NCBI GenBank assembly: GCA_039619475.1
Contig: CM077115.1
Location: 479,520,400 to 479,584,399 of the forward strand
Length of the DNA: 64,000 nucleotides
Direction of reading: 5' to 3'
Origin: Icerya purchasi
Taxonomy: Eukaryota > Arthropoda > Insecta > Hemiptera > Monophlebidae
Positions 24,627 to 36,190 of this stretch are shown here, piece after piece. Numbering within the stretch: position 1 is the first letter of the stretch; every line of letters starts with the position of its first letter. The notes under the pieces are model-generated. The model was not told the origin of the DNA, ran no database searches, and was given only the letters and a program-made list of their open reading frames with translations. A program made the translations under genes and the position numbers.

Positions 24627-25799
24627 TTAATGAACGGATAAAAAAATAGCGCAATTAAAAAATGCCAAAAAAAAAAAGGTTACACATTTTGTGACGGTTT
24701 TTTTTTTTTTTCAACTGCCACTCTAGCGTAAGAATGACATTAAAGAAGACATCGCCGTTTTAAAATGATTTTTCTTTGTCTTTTCTTTATCATTTTTCCT
24801 TTATCATTAGCCAAAAACAAGCACACATTTATTTGCTGGGAAAAATATGTAACTTTTTTAAATTGTTCCTAGAAAAGCCCTCTGTTTTTTCCCCGCGCAG
24901 GAATTTTTCATTTTACCATGTACGTCAGTTATTATTCTGGCGAGAGCTGGGCCAAGAATTTCCAACCGAGTACGTTAACTGTAATCTAAAAGAATGCACG
25001 TTTCACTTTTAATTCTGGAAAATTATTCGGAAGCAGGATCAAAAGGGTACGGCCGGACCGGAAAGCGAAACAATCTAAACAGTTTCCGTAAGAGTCAGTC
25101 GGTTTCTTGAATTAAGGTAAATTTATTTTTCAAGGGCAACTCTAGCGGTTAAATGTAAATCGAGATGCCTGGAAATCTGGAGGGATATTCCGGCCGCACC
25201 GAGTCCTAAACTGTTGTTTTCCCTTTCCGTAGTTCATTGCAACAACTTCATTAATTTCGATTCGCTCTTACTGTGCTGTCTTCGTGTGGTCCTCATAAAG
25301 TTCTGTTTTAGGCCCTGATAGAACGACTTAATTAAAAGCTCACTCAGGAAGCACCTCTATTAAATTCCGAATTGCTCCTAAAATACTCCTCGCACAGTTC
25401 TATTTAACTGTCTTGTTATTCAGTCGGCTTATTAAATTTATTCACCAAACCAGTCCCGTTTAAAGCGCATTATCTTTCCCAGAAATAAATATGGACCAAA
25501 GCTGAATTTACATATATTTACGTTTTCTAAAAATCATTACAATTTCGTATTGAAATATTAAGGTGAGGAAAAATTTCACATACTACGCTGCATGTTAGTT
25601 GAATGCTAAACATATAAATCAACTTTATTTCATTACTTTACAGGAACAAATGACGCTAAAGACGTGATTTTTTTTTGGATTTATTTATTTTTTTATTATT
25701 CTTATTACGAGCTATGTGTTTTAGAAATTCATAAATAGACCAAATTCAAAAGAAATTTTAATAATGTGCAACATAGTAAAAGATGGTGGCATAGATGTC
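24627..25799. other. gene-free stretch
   Basis: No gene seen. The part from about 25,040 to 25,480 is non-repetitive and richer in GC than its flanks. Confidence 0.5.
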
Positions 25800-25915
25800 A
25801 TTTATTATATATGACTCAAACCGGAAAAGCCATATCCTAATCAAATAAAGGGCAGATCAAAAGAAGAAAGGCACTCTGGCAATGATCTACTGTGATGCAT
25901 TAGGCTTATTGTGAA
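25800..25915 (-). repeat. dispersed repeat copy 2 (inverted partner of 21.0 kb)
   Basis: Reverse complement of the repeat at 20982-21090; the match runs from the cacaa.taagcc end to the catatat end and then stops on both sides. No coding sequence. The shared limits suggest a discrete small element. Confidence 0.8.
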
Positions 25916-26829
25916 TCCGCAGTTATGCGCCGTTTATTACAATTTAGCGCAAAAGGAAAAATAATGAAAATGTCGAAGATTCTGTGTTGGTGAAACTACC
26001 AGAAGTCATATTCCAAAATGATGCATCAGCGAAATGTATGGAAAAGTGAAATAAAATCGCGAGGAACATGTAGCTTCTAAACCGAGCATGTTCGTAAAAA
26101 CCCTGTTTCTATTTCCTCGCCATTCTCCAACGTCACTATTATTTCATGTAGCCAGAAATTATTTTTTTCCCTCTCTTTTTGGTTAAATTAGTGTGTCGTT
26201 GTTTGTAAATATACCTCGTGATAATCGCCTTTAAATGCAACCCGATTCTAAACAGTAATATAGAGTTCATTTTATTAATGTTATATTTTTATTTTTTCCG
26301 TAATATCTGCTAACGAAATTTAATTTTAGAAAAATGACAGATCCTTCAAATCGTTTGTTCGCCTTTTCACTAAAGAACCTGTCAAAGATACAACGGTTTT
26401 GTATATTTCAAATTCAAACGGTAATATTTAAATCCGAAAAAGACTGATTAAAAACTCTTAACAGTCGAATGGAAGAAAAAAACTCTGGTCAGTGTTAATT
26501 GAAGAACTAATTCGATCATTGTCAGAAATCGCTAATTACGTCTAGGATGTGGGCTACTATTTTTCGTTCGAAGATGAACCGGTACCAGATTATTTTTGAC
26601 GCCCCGCCCGGCCGCCAACCAGCCCACGGAGGATATAGCACTGCGCTGCTAAAGGAACCGATTTTTTTTTTATATTCCTACTAAGGCATGTCCCAACTAT
26701 TCAGCTGAACTAGTATGAAACGGAAAAAAATTCCGGTTAAATTTGCGCGCGGTTGACAAACACTTTCTTTTCTTCAAATATTATTTTTCGTTTTGTTTTG
26801 CCCTTGGAATTGACCTAATCACTTGAATG
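25916..26829. other. gene-free stretch
   Basis: No gene seen. A short GC-rich island (gacgccccgcccggccgcca, near 26600) stands out but shows no feature I can name. Confidence 0.5.
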
Positions 26830-29060
26830 TATTAGGTTACAAATTTAGACTCCGAGGAGATAGGAGATGGAAAGCACAAAGTATCGAAGTAAACGAATTA
26901 TCGCTAAAGATGGGAAGGAAAAGATAAAGGAAGTACTGTAAGACCTGGAGCTAAGACTTTGGCGACTGAAAAGAAAGGAAATAAACCAAGACTACTGTGC
27001 GCCGACTGTGTTTAGAGTGAGAAGCGCGATTAGAGAATAAGGAAGGCTATCTATCCGGCCAAAGCCTACAATGATTGATAAGAGGAAAGGAAAATTCAGT
27101 ACAAAGCTGAAAACTTGCCAGAGAAAGAGGGCAATGACTGACCGAGCTAGACAATCTGCCGTGTTATCGTTGCTTTCAGCGTCAGAGTGACTGGGAACCG
27201 ATAGAAAGTCTATAAGAATAGAACGTGATGATAATAAATTGAGATGAGGAATCGAACTGACAGATACTATTGAAGGAATGAAAAGTAGAAATCGCTCGAA
27301 GAACGCTTTTTAAATCGGAAACAGTGAGAGGAAATTGAAGATTCCGCTAGTTGCAGAAATGAAAAATGTTGCACGTAAAATAAAGACTGAAGGCAGAGCA
27401 GAATAAAGGGAGTCTAAAGAATTTGATGAAGATAGAGGCAGGTAAACGCCTACATCCTTCTCCATCATGGTAGCATCAGTAATAATACGTGAGAGGGAAA
27501 TGAGCATTATAACGTATTGAGGAAATTCGGATTAAATTAGTTGGCGAGAAAAGTGGAGCTAATACGAAAAGGAAGAAGAGAGAAATTGATTGGCCATCAT
27601 GCGCTGTATAGGAAAAAAGTGAGGGGAGAAAATTCAAGAATTCCCATGTAGCTATGTGAGAGAGGATCGGAATTAGCCGTTTTTAATATGAAGATGGGAA
27701 GAGATGAGATTATATAGGGAAGATAGAGAGAAAACGATATCCAAGCGGAGATCGGCGAATGTAAGGAGGATGTATATTTCTTTTGGATAGAACTGCGGGA
27801 ATCGGAGAATTGCAAAGGCGGAAACAGGCGCAGTGGATTTTGCCGAGTTCGAATAGAAACGTTTTGTGGGAATTACCGTAAATGAAGGAATAAAGCAAAT
27901 CAAGTTTTGTACAAATTGTGGATTTGTATATCGGGAGAGCCGAAAATAATCACTACTTTGGAAGAGGTATTTAGAAGAGTAAGTTATTTATGAGAAGACT
28001 TGTAGAGATAGATAATATGCTTATGAAAAGAAAGGCGGCCATTAGGTAACAAGATAGTAGATGGATTTTACCAGCGGGAATAATAGGGATATTAAATGAA
28101 TTAAAGTTTACTAGAGAACTATTATAAAGACACGAAAGGAAAAAAGATGATACAAGAAGATTTAGAGGAAGAGAAAAAGAGTGGTGCAAATTAAAACATC
28201 ATTGGTCGTAGCCAGATCAGTTGAGCTAGAGAATAGATGAGCATATCTATCTGCATATATGTGTAGGAGGAAGACATTATAGGGGGATGAGAAGCGATGT
28301 CGAGGAAATAAATATTAAATATAGTTTAGTGAATCCTGGGCGATTCGCGATAGACGCATCTAAAGGCGGCGAAGAAAGGAGTGGAGAGGAAGAAGGATCC
28401 CTATTTGAGGAGTCATGAAAGAAGAAGGAGTGTTGAGCGAAAGGAGCTCGGTGCCAAATGTCGGAAAGCGTACATTATCGAACGCGGTGGAGACATCAAC
28501 AAAAGGAGCAATATAGTAAATTTCTCCTTTAGGTCGGGTTTACAAAATATCTGACTTAAGCTATCAACCAAGTCCCGAGCAGAAGCTTAACATATATTCG
28601 GAGGGACTCCGGCTACCAGATGAAGCGATTGTTTAACCGTAACTTTGGAAAGGTTCCGAAGGCGGTAAGATAGGGAGATAGGATGGAAAGAGGATTGTTT
28701 TGTGTTTTTTTTTTTCTATTTTAGGAATAGGGATAATTATAAAATCATTTCAAGATTTGGGAGTCTAAAGAATGAGTTGAGGATACTCAAAATGAAGGGA
28801 GACTTTTAAGGATTAAAAAGGAGAACCCGTTTCTAATGCTGGAGACGTGTAAGTAGATTTATTAAGTGAAGACGAAAAGAAGTTCATCGTAGGAAGGCAA
28901 AATGAAGGTACGACGGGAGGGACTCTTTGAGGAAGAGGGAATTCTTCGAAAGAGGGAATATAGATACGGAAGCGATAGAATCCAGAAATAAAGGAGGCAA
29001 TTAGGATAACGAAGTATTGAAATGTAGCGAACGTGGAGAAAGAGAAGATTTAAAGGGGCC
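26830..29060 (-). pseudogene. family-A LINE relic: decayed RT and RNase H
   Basis: About 2.2 kb with strong purine excess on the + strand. Read on the minus strand, broken frames follow the order of a LINE ORF2. FHPISL lies near 28.65 kb. ARDLVDSLSQI follows in the RT fingers. DVSTAFDNV (28471-28497) is the RT motif carrying the first catalytic Asp. YADRYAH (near 28236-28258) stands where YADD is expected, so the second Asp is lost. WPINFSSS matches HPINFSSLP of the copy at 2.3 kb. RSILIDFLSVPSHSDAESND (about 27181-27240) and ADCLARS (near 27140-27160) are the end of RNase H and match the same copy almost word for word. Numerous stops and frame changes make it non-functional. It is the longest family-A copy here and supplies the RT domain missing at 2.3 kb. 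Confidence 0.78.
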
Positions 29061-31591
29061 CTAGCCACTTTTTTTGCAGATTCGAGAAAAGGATGTGTAT
29101 CTCGAGAGAAAGAGTAACAAAATCCAGTTACAAGCGTCGTTCTTTGCGTTTCTGAGGTCAAAACCGGGTTTTGGCACTGAAAATGTTACTTCAAAACGCA
29201 AGCAAATCTGCATGAATCGTCATCATCATCAGTGCGTTAGCCTTTCGGCTGGTTCGCACCATGCACCAATCGTCTCCAGGCCAGCCTGTCTGACGCCCTC
29301 TTATTTATTCCGGAACATGATGACATTCCAGCCTCTCTCATTGTCAGTAGAACATCCATGAAGGTGTTTGTTTTTTCTATTTTTTATTTTTCTCTGGTCA
29401 TATTCATACGGAACGGAATCCAAAGTTTACATGTATTTTTTTTTCGAGAAATTTTCGTACTCATCTGCGTTGCTTGGCAACAGCAGCACGTTTCAATTTT
29501 TCCTTTCGTTGTCAACACTGGCATTTTTTCCAACGATTAACCGGGATGTGGGGGGGGGCACACGTGAGTTTTCCGCGGAATTTAACATTTTTTTTTTAAA
29601 TTCCGCCAGCATAGTAATTATGTGCAGCAATATTTAGCGGAGAGGCGGTTGACCGGGACGGAGAGGATGATGAGGGGTAACATATTACGTTTCGTTTGTC
29701 TAACGTAAACGCCTATTATCGTTATTGTATCTAAATTGAATCGCGTTAACACGGAGCATTTTATTCTTTGATTGATCGGCTGAAATTGACGTGCAATTTA
29801 TTTCAGCTACGCAAAGAGGCGGGATTTAGCATGGGAAAATAATAAATCAGACGCTGCGCCGGTAGAGGACCGGCTCGAATGCGGACAAGGGCAGGTGCGA
29901 TTTGTTGTCGGAAAGGAAGCGACGATCGCGCGGTCTCATCGGAACGAAACCGGACTGAAATTGCGGTCATTTCTATTTATAGCGGCGGTGAAAAATAAAT
30001 CGACTTTACGGAAACGTGCATCGGATAATGATTTCGACGACGGAACGTTGGCACTGATTTGCGCTGTGCTTTTTTACCGCGAATTCCCTAAAATATGACG
30101 TTACGTCGAAAACACACGTTCCCGCTGAAACGGAAATAGACGGAACAGGGAAAAATAAGAAATAATAAGTCTCAGAATCGAGCCCCGGTGTCAAACTATT
30201 AGCAACAACTCGTTCGTTTCAGCGTTGAAAGGTGCTCGTAAAAAGTAGCTCCTGACAATTTGAACATGTTTCTTCAATTTGTTCCCAAAGATAAATGACC
30301 CAATTATTCTTCGCATCGGCCGTATTTTTAGCCTGGAAATTATCGACAGCTATCGTCAGCGGCCAGGTACTACTCTTCGATAAACTGAAAATTCAACTCG
30401 GTGCTAGCCTTTTTAGCGTACCGGCGACTGCGAAAAAGCCGCGCAAATTGCAGTGATCATGTCGAGCATAAATGGCATATATGGAAAGTGTGGGTTGAAA
30501 TGCACTGCCGGACCATCATTGGATATGTGTGCCGTTGAGTTGGGAAAATCAACTAGAACGATTTTCGGTAATGTTTAATTATATTACTCTGTTAGCGGTG
30601 TTTTTTATGAAGGGAAAACCGCACGGACGCGCCTGTGTAAAACGAAATGGAAATCAACTGACGAATATCGGAACAAGTAGGCGTAATAAGAGCAATGCGA
30701 GACTGGTCAGTGTTTACGTCATGGATCAAATGCGTTGAAAACAGGTGATACGGAAACTGCCTTGATACCCCTCAAAAGACCCTCGCAAAAACGTAGCGCA
30801 ATATCATCGTCGTCGTCGGAGCTGCAATAAAGTTTGTGTCGCGCAATGCTATAAGATTATGATGAGTGTAGTTTCCACTTTCCTCGATATCGTCTGAGAA
30901 CGAAACTAAAAGTTTTCGGATGAAGAAAATCACTGTTTTTTTCTCTAGTAAATGATTGTTTGCAAATAACAAACGGCTATGCTGAAATCGAAATGAATCC
31001 AAGATCTACACTGGTGCTTGTAATGCGTAAGATAATGGAAAATTTTTTCAAACAGAAACGGAATAACGTACCTAATCGTGAAAATCGCAATGGGAGATCA
31101 GATGCTGCGGAAAGCGATTCAGAATGACTCAGCGATTGGTAGGTAAATTCAGACCAGGATAGTATAACGAAAAACTAGAGACTTATCAAATAGCTATTTC
31201 AATAGCAAATACTCGTTGTCGTTCCAGCACCATCAAAGAAGACTTAGTCGCTGGAAGACGACCGTAAAAATCAAATGACTTACATTTTAATCGGTAGTCA
31301 ATGGAAATCGGGAGGAAACAGAAAAAAAAATAATGTTTAGAATAAAGTGCAACAAAGACTGGATAAGGACTAATTTATTTTAGACGCGTTAGATGTGATC
31401 AAAAATACAAAAAAAGATCATATTTGGGAAGTAATATCGTGCCGTGAAATCGTGCAAAATAGAACTACAAAATATATACGAAACAAATAGAACAAAAATT
31501 ATTTTCTCACCAAAATTTCTAAAACTCTGCATCGGTAGGCGAACAAGAACTACAGCAGAACATCTTAAAAAAGTAAAGTAAGTCTCATACC
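29061..31591. other. gene-free stretch, partly GC-richer
   Basis: No gene supported. From about 29,640 to 30,480 the sequence is non-repetitive and less AT-rich. A G-run lies near 29550. Short open frames (for example 29074-29361 +) lack motifs. Confidence 0.45.
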
Positions 31592-32750
31592 CTTTTTTTT
31601 TTTTTTTTTTTTTTTTTGGCCCCACCAGATAACCTCTGGAAGGACAAATATATTATTTTTCTATTGTGTATAAAGGAGCAGGGAGTAGGTATTGTATAAC
31701 TACAAATTTAACTCATAGTATGGAATGAAACAATAAATAAAAAGTGTAATGAAAAGCTTAAAATAAATAATGTATATGAAAGCTCCCTGCAAAGTGTACT
31801 AAGAGTATAAACAATAACAGAGATGCTGATACTGTAAGTAGGTAAGGTTGTATATATATAATAAGTTGAAATAATAGGGCTATAGCTTAGGGGGAAAAAA
31901 AGAAAATTATTACTTCATAAAAATAAGGGGGGGGGGGGGAATGAATAAATAAAATAAAATAAAATAAAATTAGGAAAGTATTCATGTCGCAGATTACGAA
32001 ATAACTTGTGTGCGTACAGTGTTAGTCAGTGATATGTGTATCCTTGTAGTTCTCACCGGAAGCACAGAATTAATTAACTTTAAGTTTCCGATAATTTGGA
32101 TTCACGGTTGGCTTCAATAATATGTGGAATAAATAATTAATTATTAGCTAATCGAAAATTTCAACTTCATTGCTGCTTCAGAAGATAAAAGGAAGCTCTC
32201 AATATTGTCATCAGGTGTTATAGTGTAAGTTCGGAAGAAAAGGAAATGCGATACAAGCTACGTAAAGTACTGAAAGCCGGTCAGTCGTATACATAAGGTG
32301 TGCTTAATATCATCGGGAGTAGTGCTACAAAGCGTACACTCTGGCCCACTAGTAAGATGAAAGCTATACAGATATTCACCAAACTTTATCCAGAGAGCAC
32401 CTGCGCATTCTAAAAATTAATATTAGCATCTTTGAATTTAGCTCTAATTGTTAAACTAGAGAAAAATTGATAAGTTTTGCGACCCGTATCATAACTGTCG
32501 AATCTAGATTGCCATTTAGAGATTATGGCATCCTTAATAATAGATTCAAAGTTTCTTATTGGTAGGACACCCCCAAATTTATTAAACATATCAGGACTTA
32601 AGTATACTGCATTCGCAAGAAGTCTGGTAGTCTTAGTAATTCTATATTCAGAAATGATGCTGGATTTAATTATAATAACTTAGCAGAGCGTCGGGGATTG
32701 TGAAGTTAAAGTTCGCAGTATACTAAGTCTAATGGATCTGATGAGAATAC
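31592..32750 (-). pseudogene. R1-like LINE relic: ORF2 C-terminus, 3' UTR and A-tail
   Basis: Read on the minus strand, about 32.29-32.67 kb gives ITKTTRLLANAV, then FESIIKDAIISKWQSRF, then DTGRKTYQFF, then a segment like FGEYLYSFHL, and then CTLCSTTPDDIKHTLC (32291-32338), a C-x2-C-x8-H knuckle whose last usual Cys appears replaced. This order (post-RT linker, WQxRWxxxxxGRxTY-like block, zinc knuckle, no RNase H) is typical of the R1 group. At least one stop and a frame change break it. After about 700 bp of AT-rich 3' UTR the minus strand runs into A26 (T26 at 31592-31617), the likely original poly-A tail. A short (aaaat)n patch near 31950 and a G13 run lie within the UTR. The RT domain is not recognisable to the right. 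Confidence 0.65.
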
Positions 32751-32755
32751 TACCG

Positions 32756-32772
32756 AGGGGGGGGGGGGGGGA
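32756..32772. repeat. poly-G run
   Basis: A run of about 17 G between the R1-like relic and the SINE. Confidence 0.9.
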
Positions 32773-32774
32773 AG

Positions 32775-32940
32775 ACAGTTCCTTTGTAGTTGGGATCCCC
32801 GCCTTTACTTTCCCAGATTTCTCTGGTACCCAATTCAATTTCAGATTAGGTATAAACCTGGGAGCGACTTGGATCCGATTCGATAACCTATTTTAGTTTG
32901 GTAGCCAAGCGCCTTAATTACTAGACTATCCTGAGAAGAG
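32775..32940 (-). mobile_element. tRNA-derived SINE, second type
   Basis: On the minus strand, agtctagtaattaaggcgc (about 32910-32928) resembles the D-arm and A box of a tRNA, and ggttatcgaatcggatcc (32871-32888) resembles a disturbed B box. Non-tRNA sequence follows (gtcgctcccagg, tgaattgggtacc, aaaggcgggg). The sequence differs from the SINEs at 5.5 and 36.1 kb, so it is a separate family. It is too degraded for a tRNA gene. Confidence 0.55.
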
Positions 32941-33681
32941 CAAATATAGCAAAAAATTCACGGAACACTTTAAAAAGATAAAAGCGATTTTATCTATTCC
33001 GAACGATACGCGCAGAAAGGAATTAATTTGAAAGATCTGTTTCGAACAATTTTTTAAATCAGGCCGAAGGAAATGTGTATTGACCGGTCGAAAGTTAGTG
33101 AAATACGGAGACTGTCAAAATTTGTATGACTGTAAAACGCTGTAAAAGAAATAAAAGTATAATAAAATCATCGGATAGAATCAATGAAACGCGAAACAAC
33201 AAAAGCTATATCCTAAAAAACAAAAAAAAAAAAAAAAAAGAAAACGAACTTGATGACATACGCGCAAAAGTACTGAATATGTGATTTTATACAGAACTCC
33301 GGAATCCGAACGAAATATAGCCCGCTAAAAAGAGAAATGCTCCGCGAGCTTCACAAAAGGCTTAGAAAAGGCTTAATGAAAATACGGATTTCGAAGAGCT
33401 CATATTACCAGTTTCAGTTATAAAGAAATTGCGAAGAACGTCAATGCCTCAGAATAATTCTAAATAAAACTTTATTGTTAAAAGACCACAGACGCGAACG
33501 ATACGAACACAGAAGAATGTTATTATCATAGATAAAAGTTAACTACAGACCCTGATTTTATGATACTTTTCCTGCTTCCGAATAGGCCTATAAATATAAC
33601 TAACAATAAGTAGTTTTTAAAAAGATTTTATTCGTTTAATTTTTTTACATTTTTTACTGTCGAATAATTTCATATATATAT

Positions 33682-33715
<34 letters not shown>

Positions 33716-36104
33716 GTATATCAATCAAATTTATAAAAATGTATTTATACTTTGAAGGTATCTGTAAAAAAAAAAAAAAAAGTTTTTACGGAATTTGGTA
33801 TAAAAGCGTATACGACTTTTGCGGAAAACCAACTTTAAAAAAAATAAATATCTCTTCTTTCGTTTTATTCGCTTAATAAGGAATAACTGATAGCGCACGA
33901 CAGTCTGCGACTGACGGAGAAGAAAAAGGCAAAAGTAGTTTTCATGAAGTATCGGTCGAAATGTTAACTTCAGCTTACCGAATGTTAACAGCGAAGCACT
34001 AAGCATAGGTGTGAGGTCTTTCTTGTTTTCTTTCTATTTGAATTGTAAACCGTGAAATTTCAAATATCAAAATGGCTGCTTGTAATAAAAACCTATTAAA
34101 GAATTTCTAGTAATTTTCATTTAAAGGGAAAAGTGTGTTCGTGCAATACGCCTACATAAAACATAGTCAGGTTTCTTCATATGTCCGGTTTTCGAAAGGA
34201 ATGAAGGAAATTCTGACAGTAGAGGTGCTAGAGGTGCTGTCAATCTAGTACATAATTAGTTGAATTTTTGTAACGCCAAATTTACGGAGCGTCATAATAG
34301 CAGAAATGTACTAACCAGAAGACCACCATTTAACTAGCTTTTCCGTCACCTATGCTGCGAATAAATTCAATTTACGGACTTGACACCTTTTGATAATAGC
34401 GCGGCCGCATTTAAATGCCAAAACGCAAACTTTGGACCGGCCTATTTGAGCACAGTCTTATTTCAGTATTAAAAAGAAATTAATGCTGTTTCAGCATAAT
34501 TCGGAAGACTAGAGCGGTAAATATTCGGATAAGACCGATGCAAACGATATTACTTTCAGTGCTCCGAATGAATCAAACAAAAGGTCGATCTCGATTGAGG
34601 GAAGAGGGAAAAGATTATAGATGAGAGAGCGCGTGAAAAGTATTACATAATCGGGAGTAGGAAGAACGGATGAGATAGCCTACAGAGTACTTTTAAAATC
34701 CGAGAGATTACGAACACACTTTGCGGGAAACTAATTAACGAAGAAACAAAGAGATAGCAGTAAATTTCGCATAAAAAATTGAGCGAAAGGAGAGAAATTT
34801 AAAAAACCCCGAATATATCATAATTGAAGGCGGGACAAAAAAAGACAGAACCAACTCAATTGTCAGTGTAGATAGATATGTAGGAAATAGAGAACCTAAA
34901 GCATTGGAAAATTCAACTCTGGCGAAACTTTGGAAAACATATTTTGAACTCTAATTGATATAGAAAGACATATAATGAAGGTAATCAGAAAAACCGAAAA
35001 AAAAAATAATAGCAAGTTTATCATGACTATAAAGAAATGGTGAAAATTGAAGAAGACGGGCATAAAGAAAGGATAAAATTGTAGTTTTATTAAGGGTAAA
35101 TCGTCATTCATGGTAAGAAGAAACAAGTGAAGAAGAATAAACAGTCAGGCGCTTAATCAAAAAAAGCGATAACCTAAATAGGATATCTATGAACGAGGGG
35201 ACAGGATTCAGAGACCATCGAAGCAGAGAAGAGAACAAATGTGTTGGATGCTGAAAAAAACGACCTGTAAAAATTTCCATAAATAAAGCAACAGTAAAAA
35301 CAGTTCCAAAGTTAAAATTTAGTTAATTTCTGGAAATTACAAAATACTCAACATGCAATTAACGGAGAAAGATGAACACTGGAAAAACACATGATCGGCG
35401 TCGCAAATAACTACATCATCCGGATGGAAAAATTCTTAAAATATTAATGCACGGGCAAAAATGAATACGAACTATAGTAATAGAAAAAACTTCTGAAATA
35501 AAATAAAAAACAAAGCAATATCCGGGGAAACATTTATTGATTTATAAAAAATGGAGATAATCCGTCCTCCAATAAGGGTATTCGGTATTATATTGAGCTC
35601 CATTTTACAGTCCGCTTCATAAATTATAAATCTACGTATTTGTTATCAGAAAAAACTAAGAAATAATGATAAGAACATGCGTATAGCAGAGGGAAATTAA
35701 AAATAACAAATAATTATAAAAGTAAAATAAAAAAAGAGATCCGAAAAACGCGAGGAAGCAGTTTAATTTGTTACCTGAAGAACATAAAATTTATCCTGTT
35801 TTTAAATTTAATAACATTCTTTTTTAACGATAAAAATAGTGAAAAGAAATAAAAAGGAACAAAGAAAACAGGAAAAGAAAAAAACAAACTATATATGTAT
35901 ATAGCGAAAAAAAAAAAAATTTTTTTTCATTTTCTCTTCTACTTTTTATTCTTTCTTTTTTTAAATATACATAAAATAAACGTAATTATACGCGCCTAAA
36001 TTCATTTCTATTCACTGTTTAGCTACTGGAGAAAATATTAGTAACTGTAAAAGCGGTAGGAGTTATTGCCGGAGTTGTGTAATAAGAAGTTTTTATCTAC
36101 ATTT
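32941..36104. other. gene-free stretch with purine-rich part
   Basis: No gene supported. A CA/TA microsatellite lies at 33672-33720 and A-runs near 33222 and 33767. From about 34,550 to 35,500 the + strand is rich in A and G. This could be another decayed LINE read on the minus strand, as at 27-29 kb, but I could not find a motif. Confidence 0.45.
33672..33720. repeat. TA/CA microsatellite
   Basis: Alternating TA and CA dinucleotide runs. Confidence 0.95.
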
Positions 36105-36190
36105 TTAATGTGCTTCAGCGGGATTCGAACCAAGGTCGTATCTGAACGAAACACCACAGCAGCCCAACCAATTTACCTACAGAGTTGGGT
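36105..36190 (-). mobile_element. tRNA-derived SINE
   Basis: On the minus strand the A-box region taggtaaattgg (36168-36179) is followed at normal spacing by a perfect B box GGTTCGAATCC (36121-36131). The part from gtttcgttcag to ggttcgaatcccgctg matches the SINE at 5.5 kb. The 3' end after cccgctgaagcac runs into AT-rich sequence. The boxes are the internal pol III promoter. A tRNA gene is unlikely because the arms do not pair by eye. Confidence 0.7.

Noticed and set aside
30160..30200. B-box-like sequence on the minus strand (gggctcgattc)
   Set aside because: No A box at proper distance and no similarity to the SINEs of this window.
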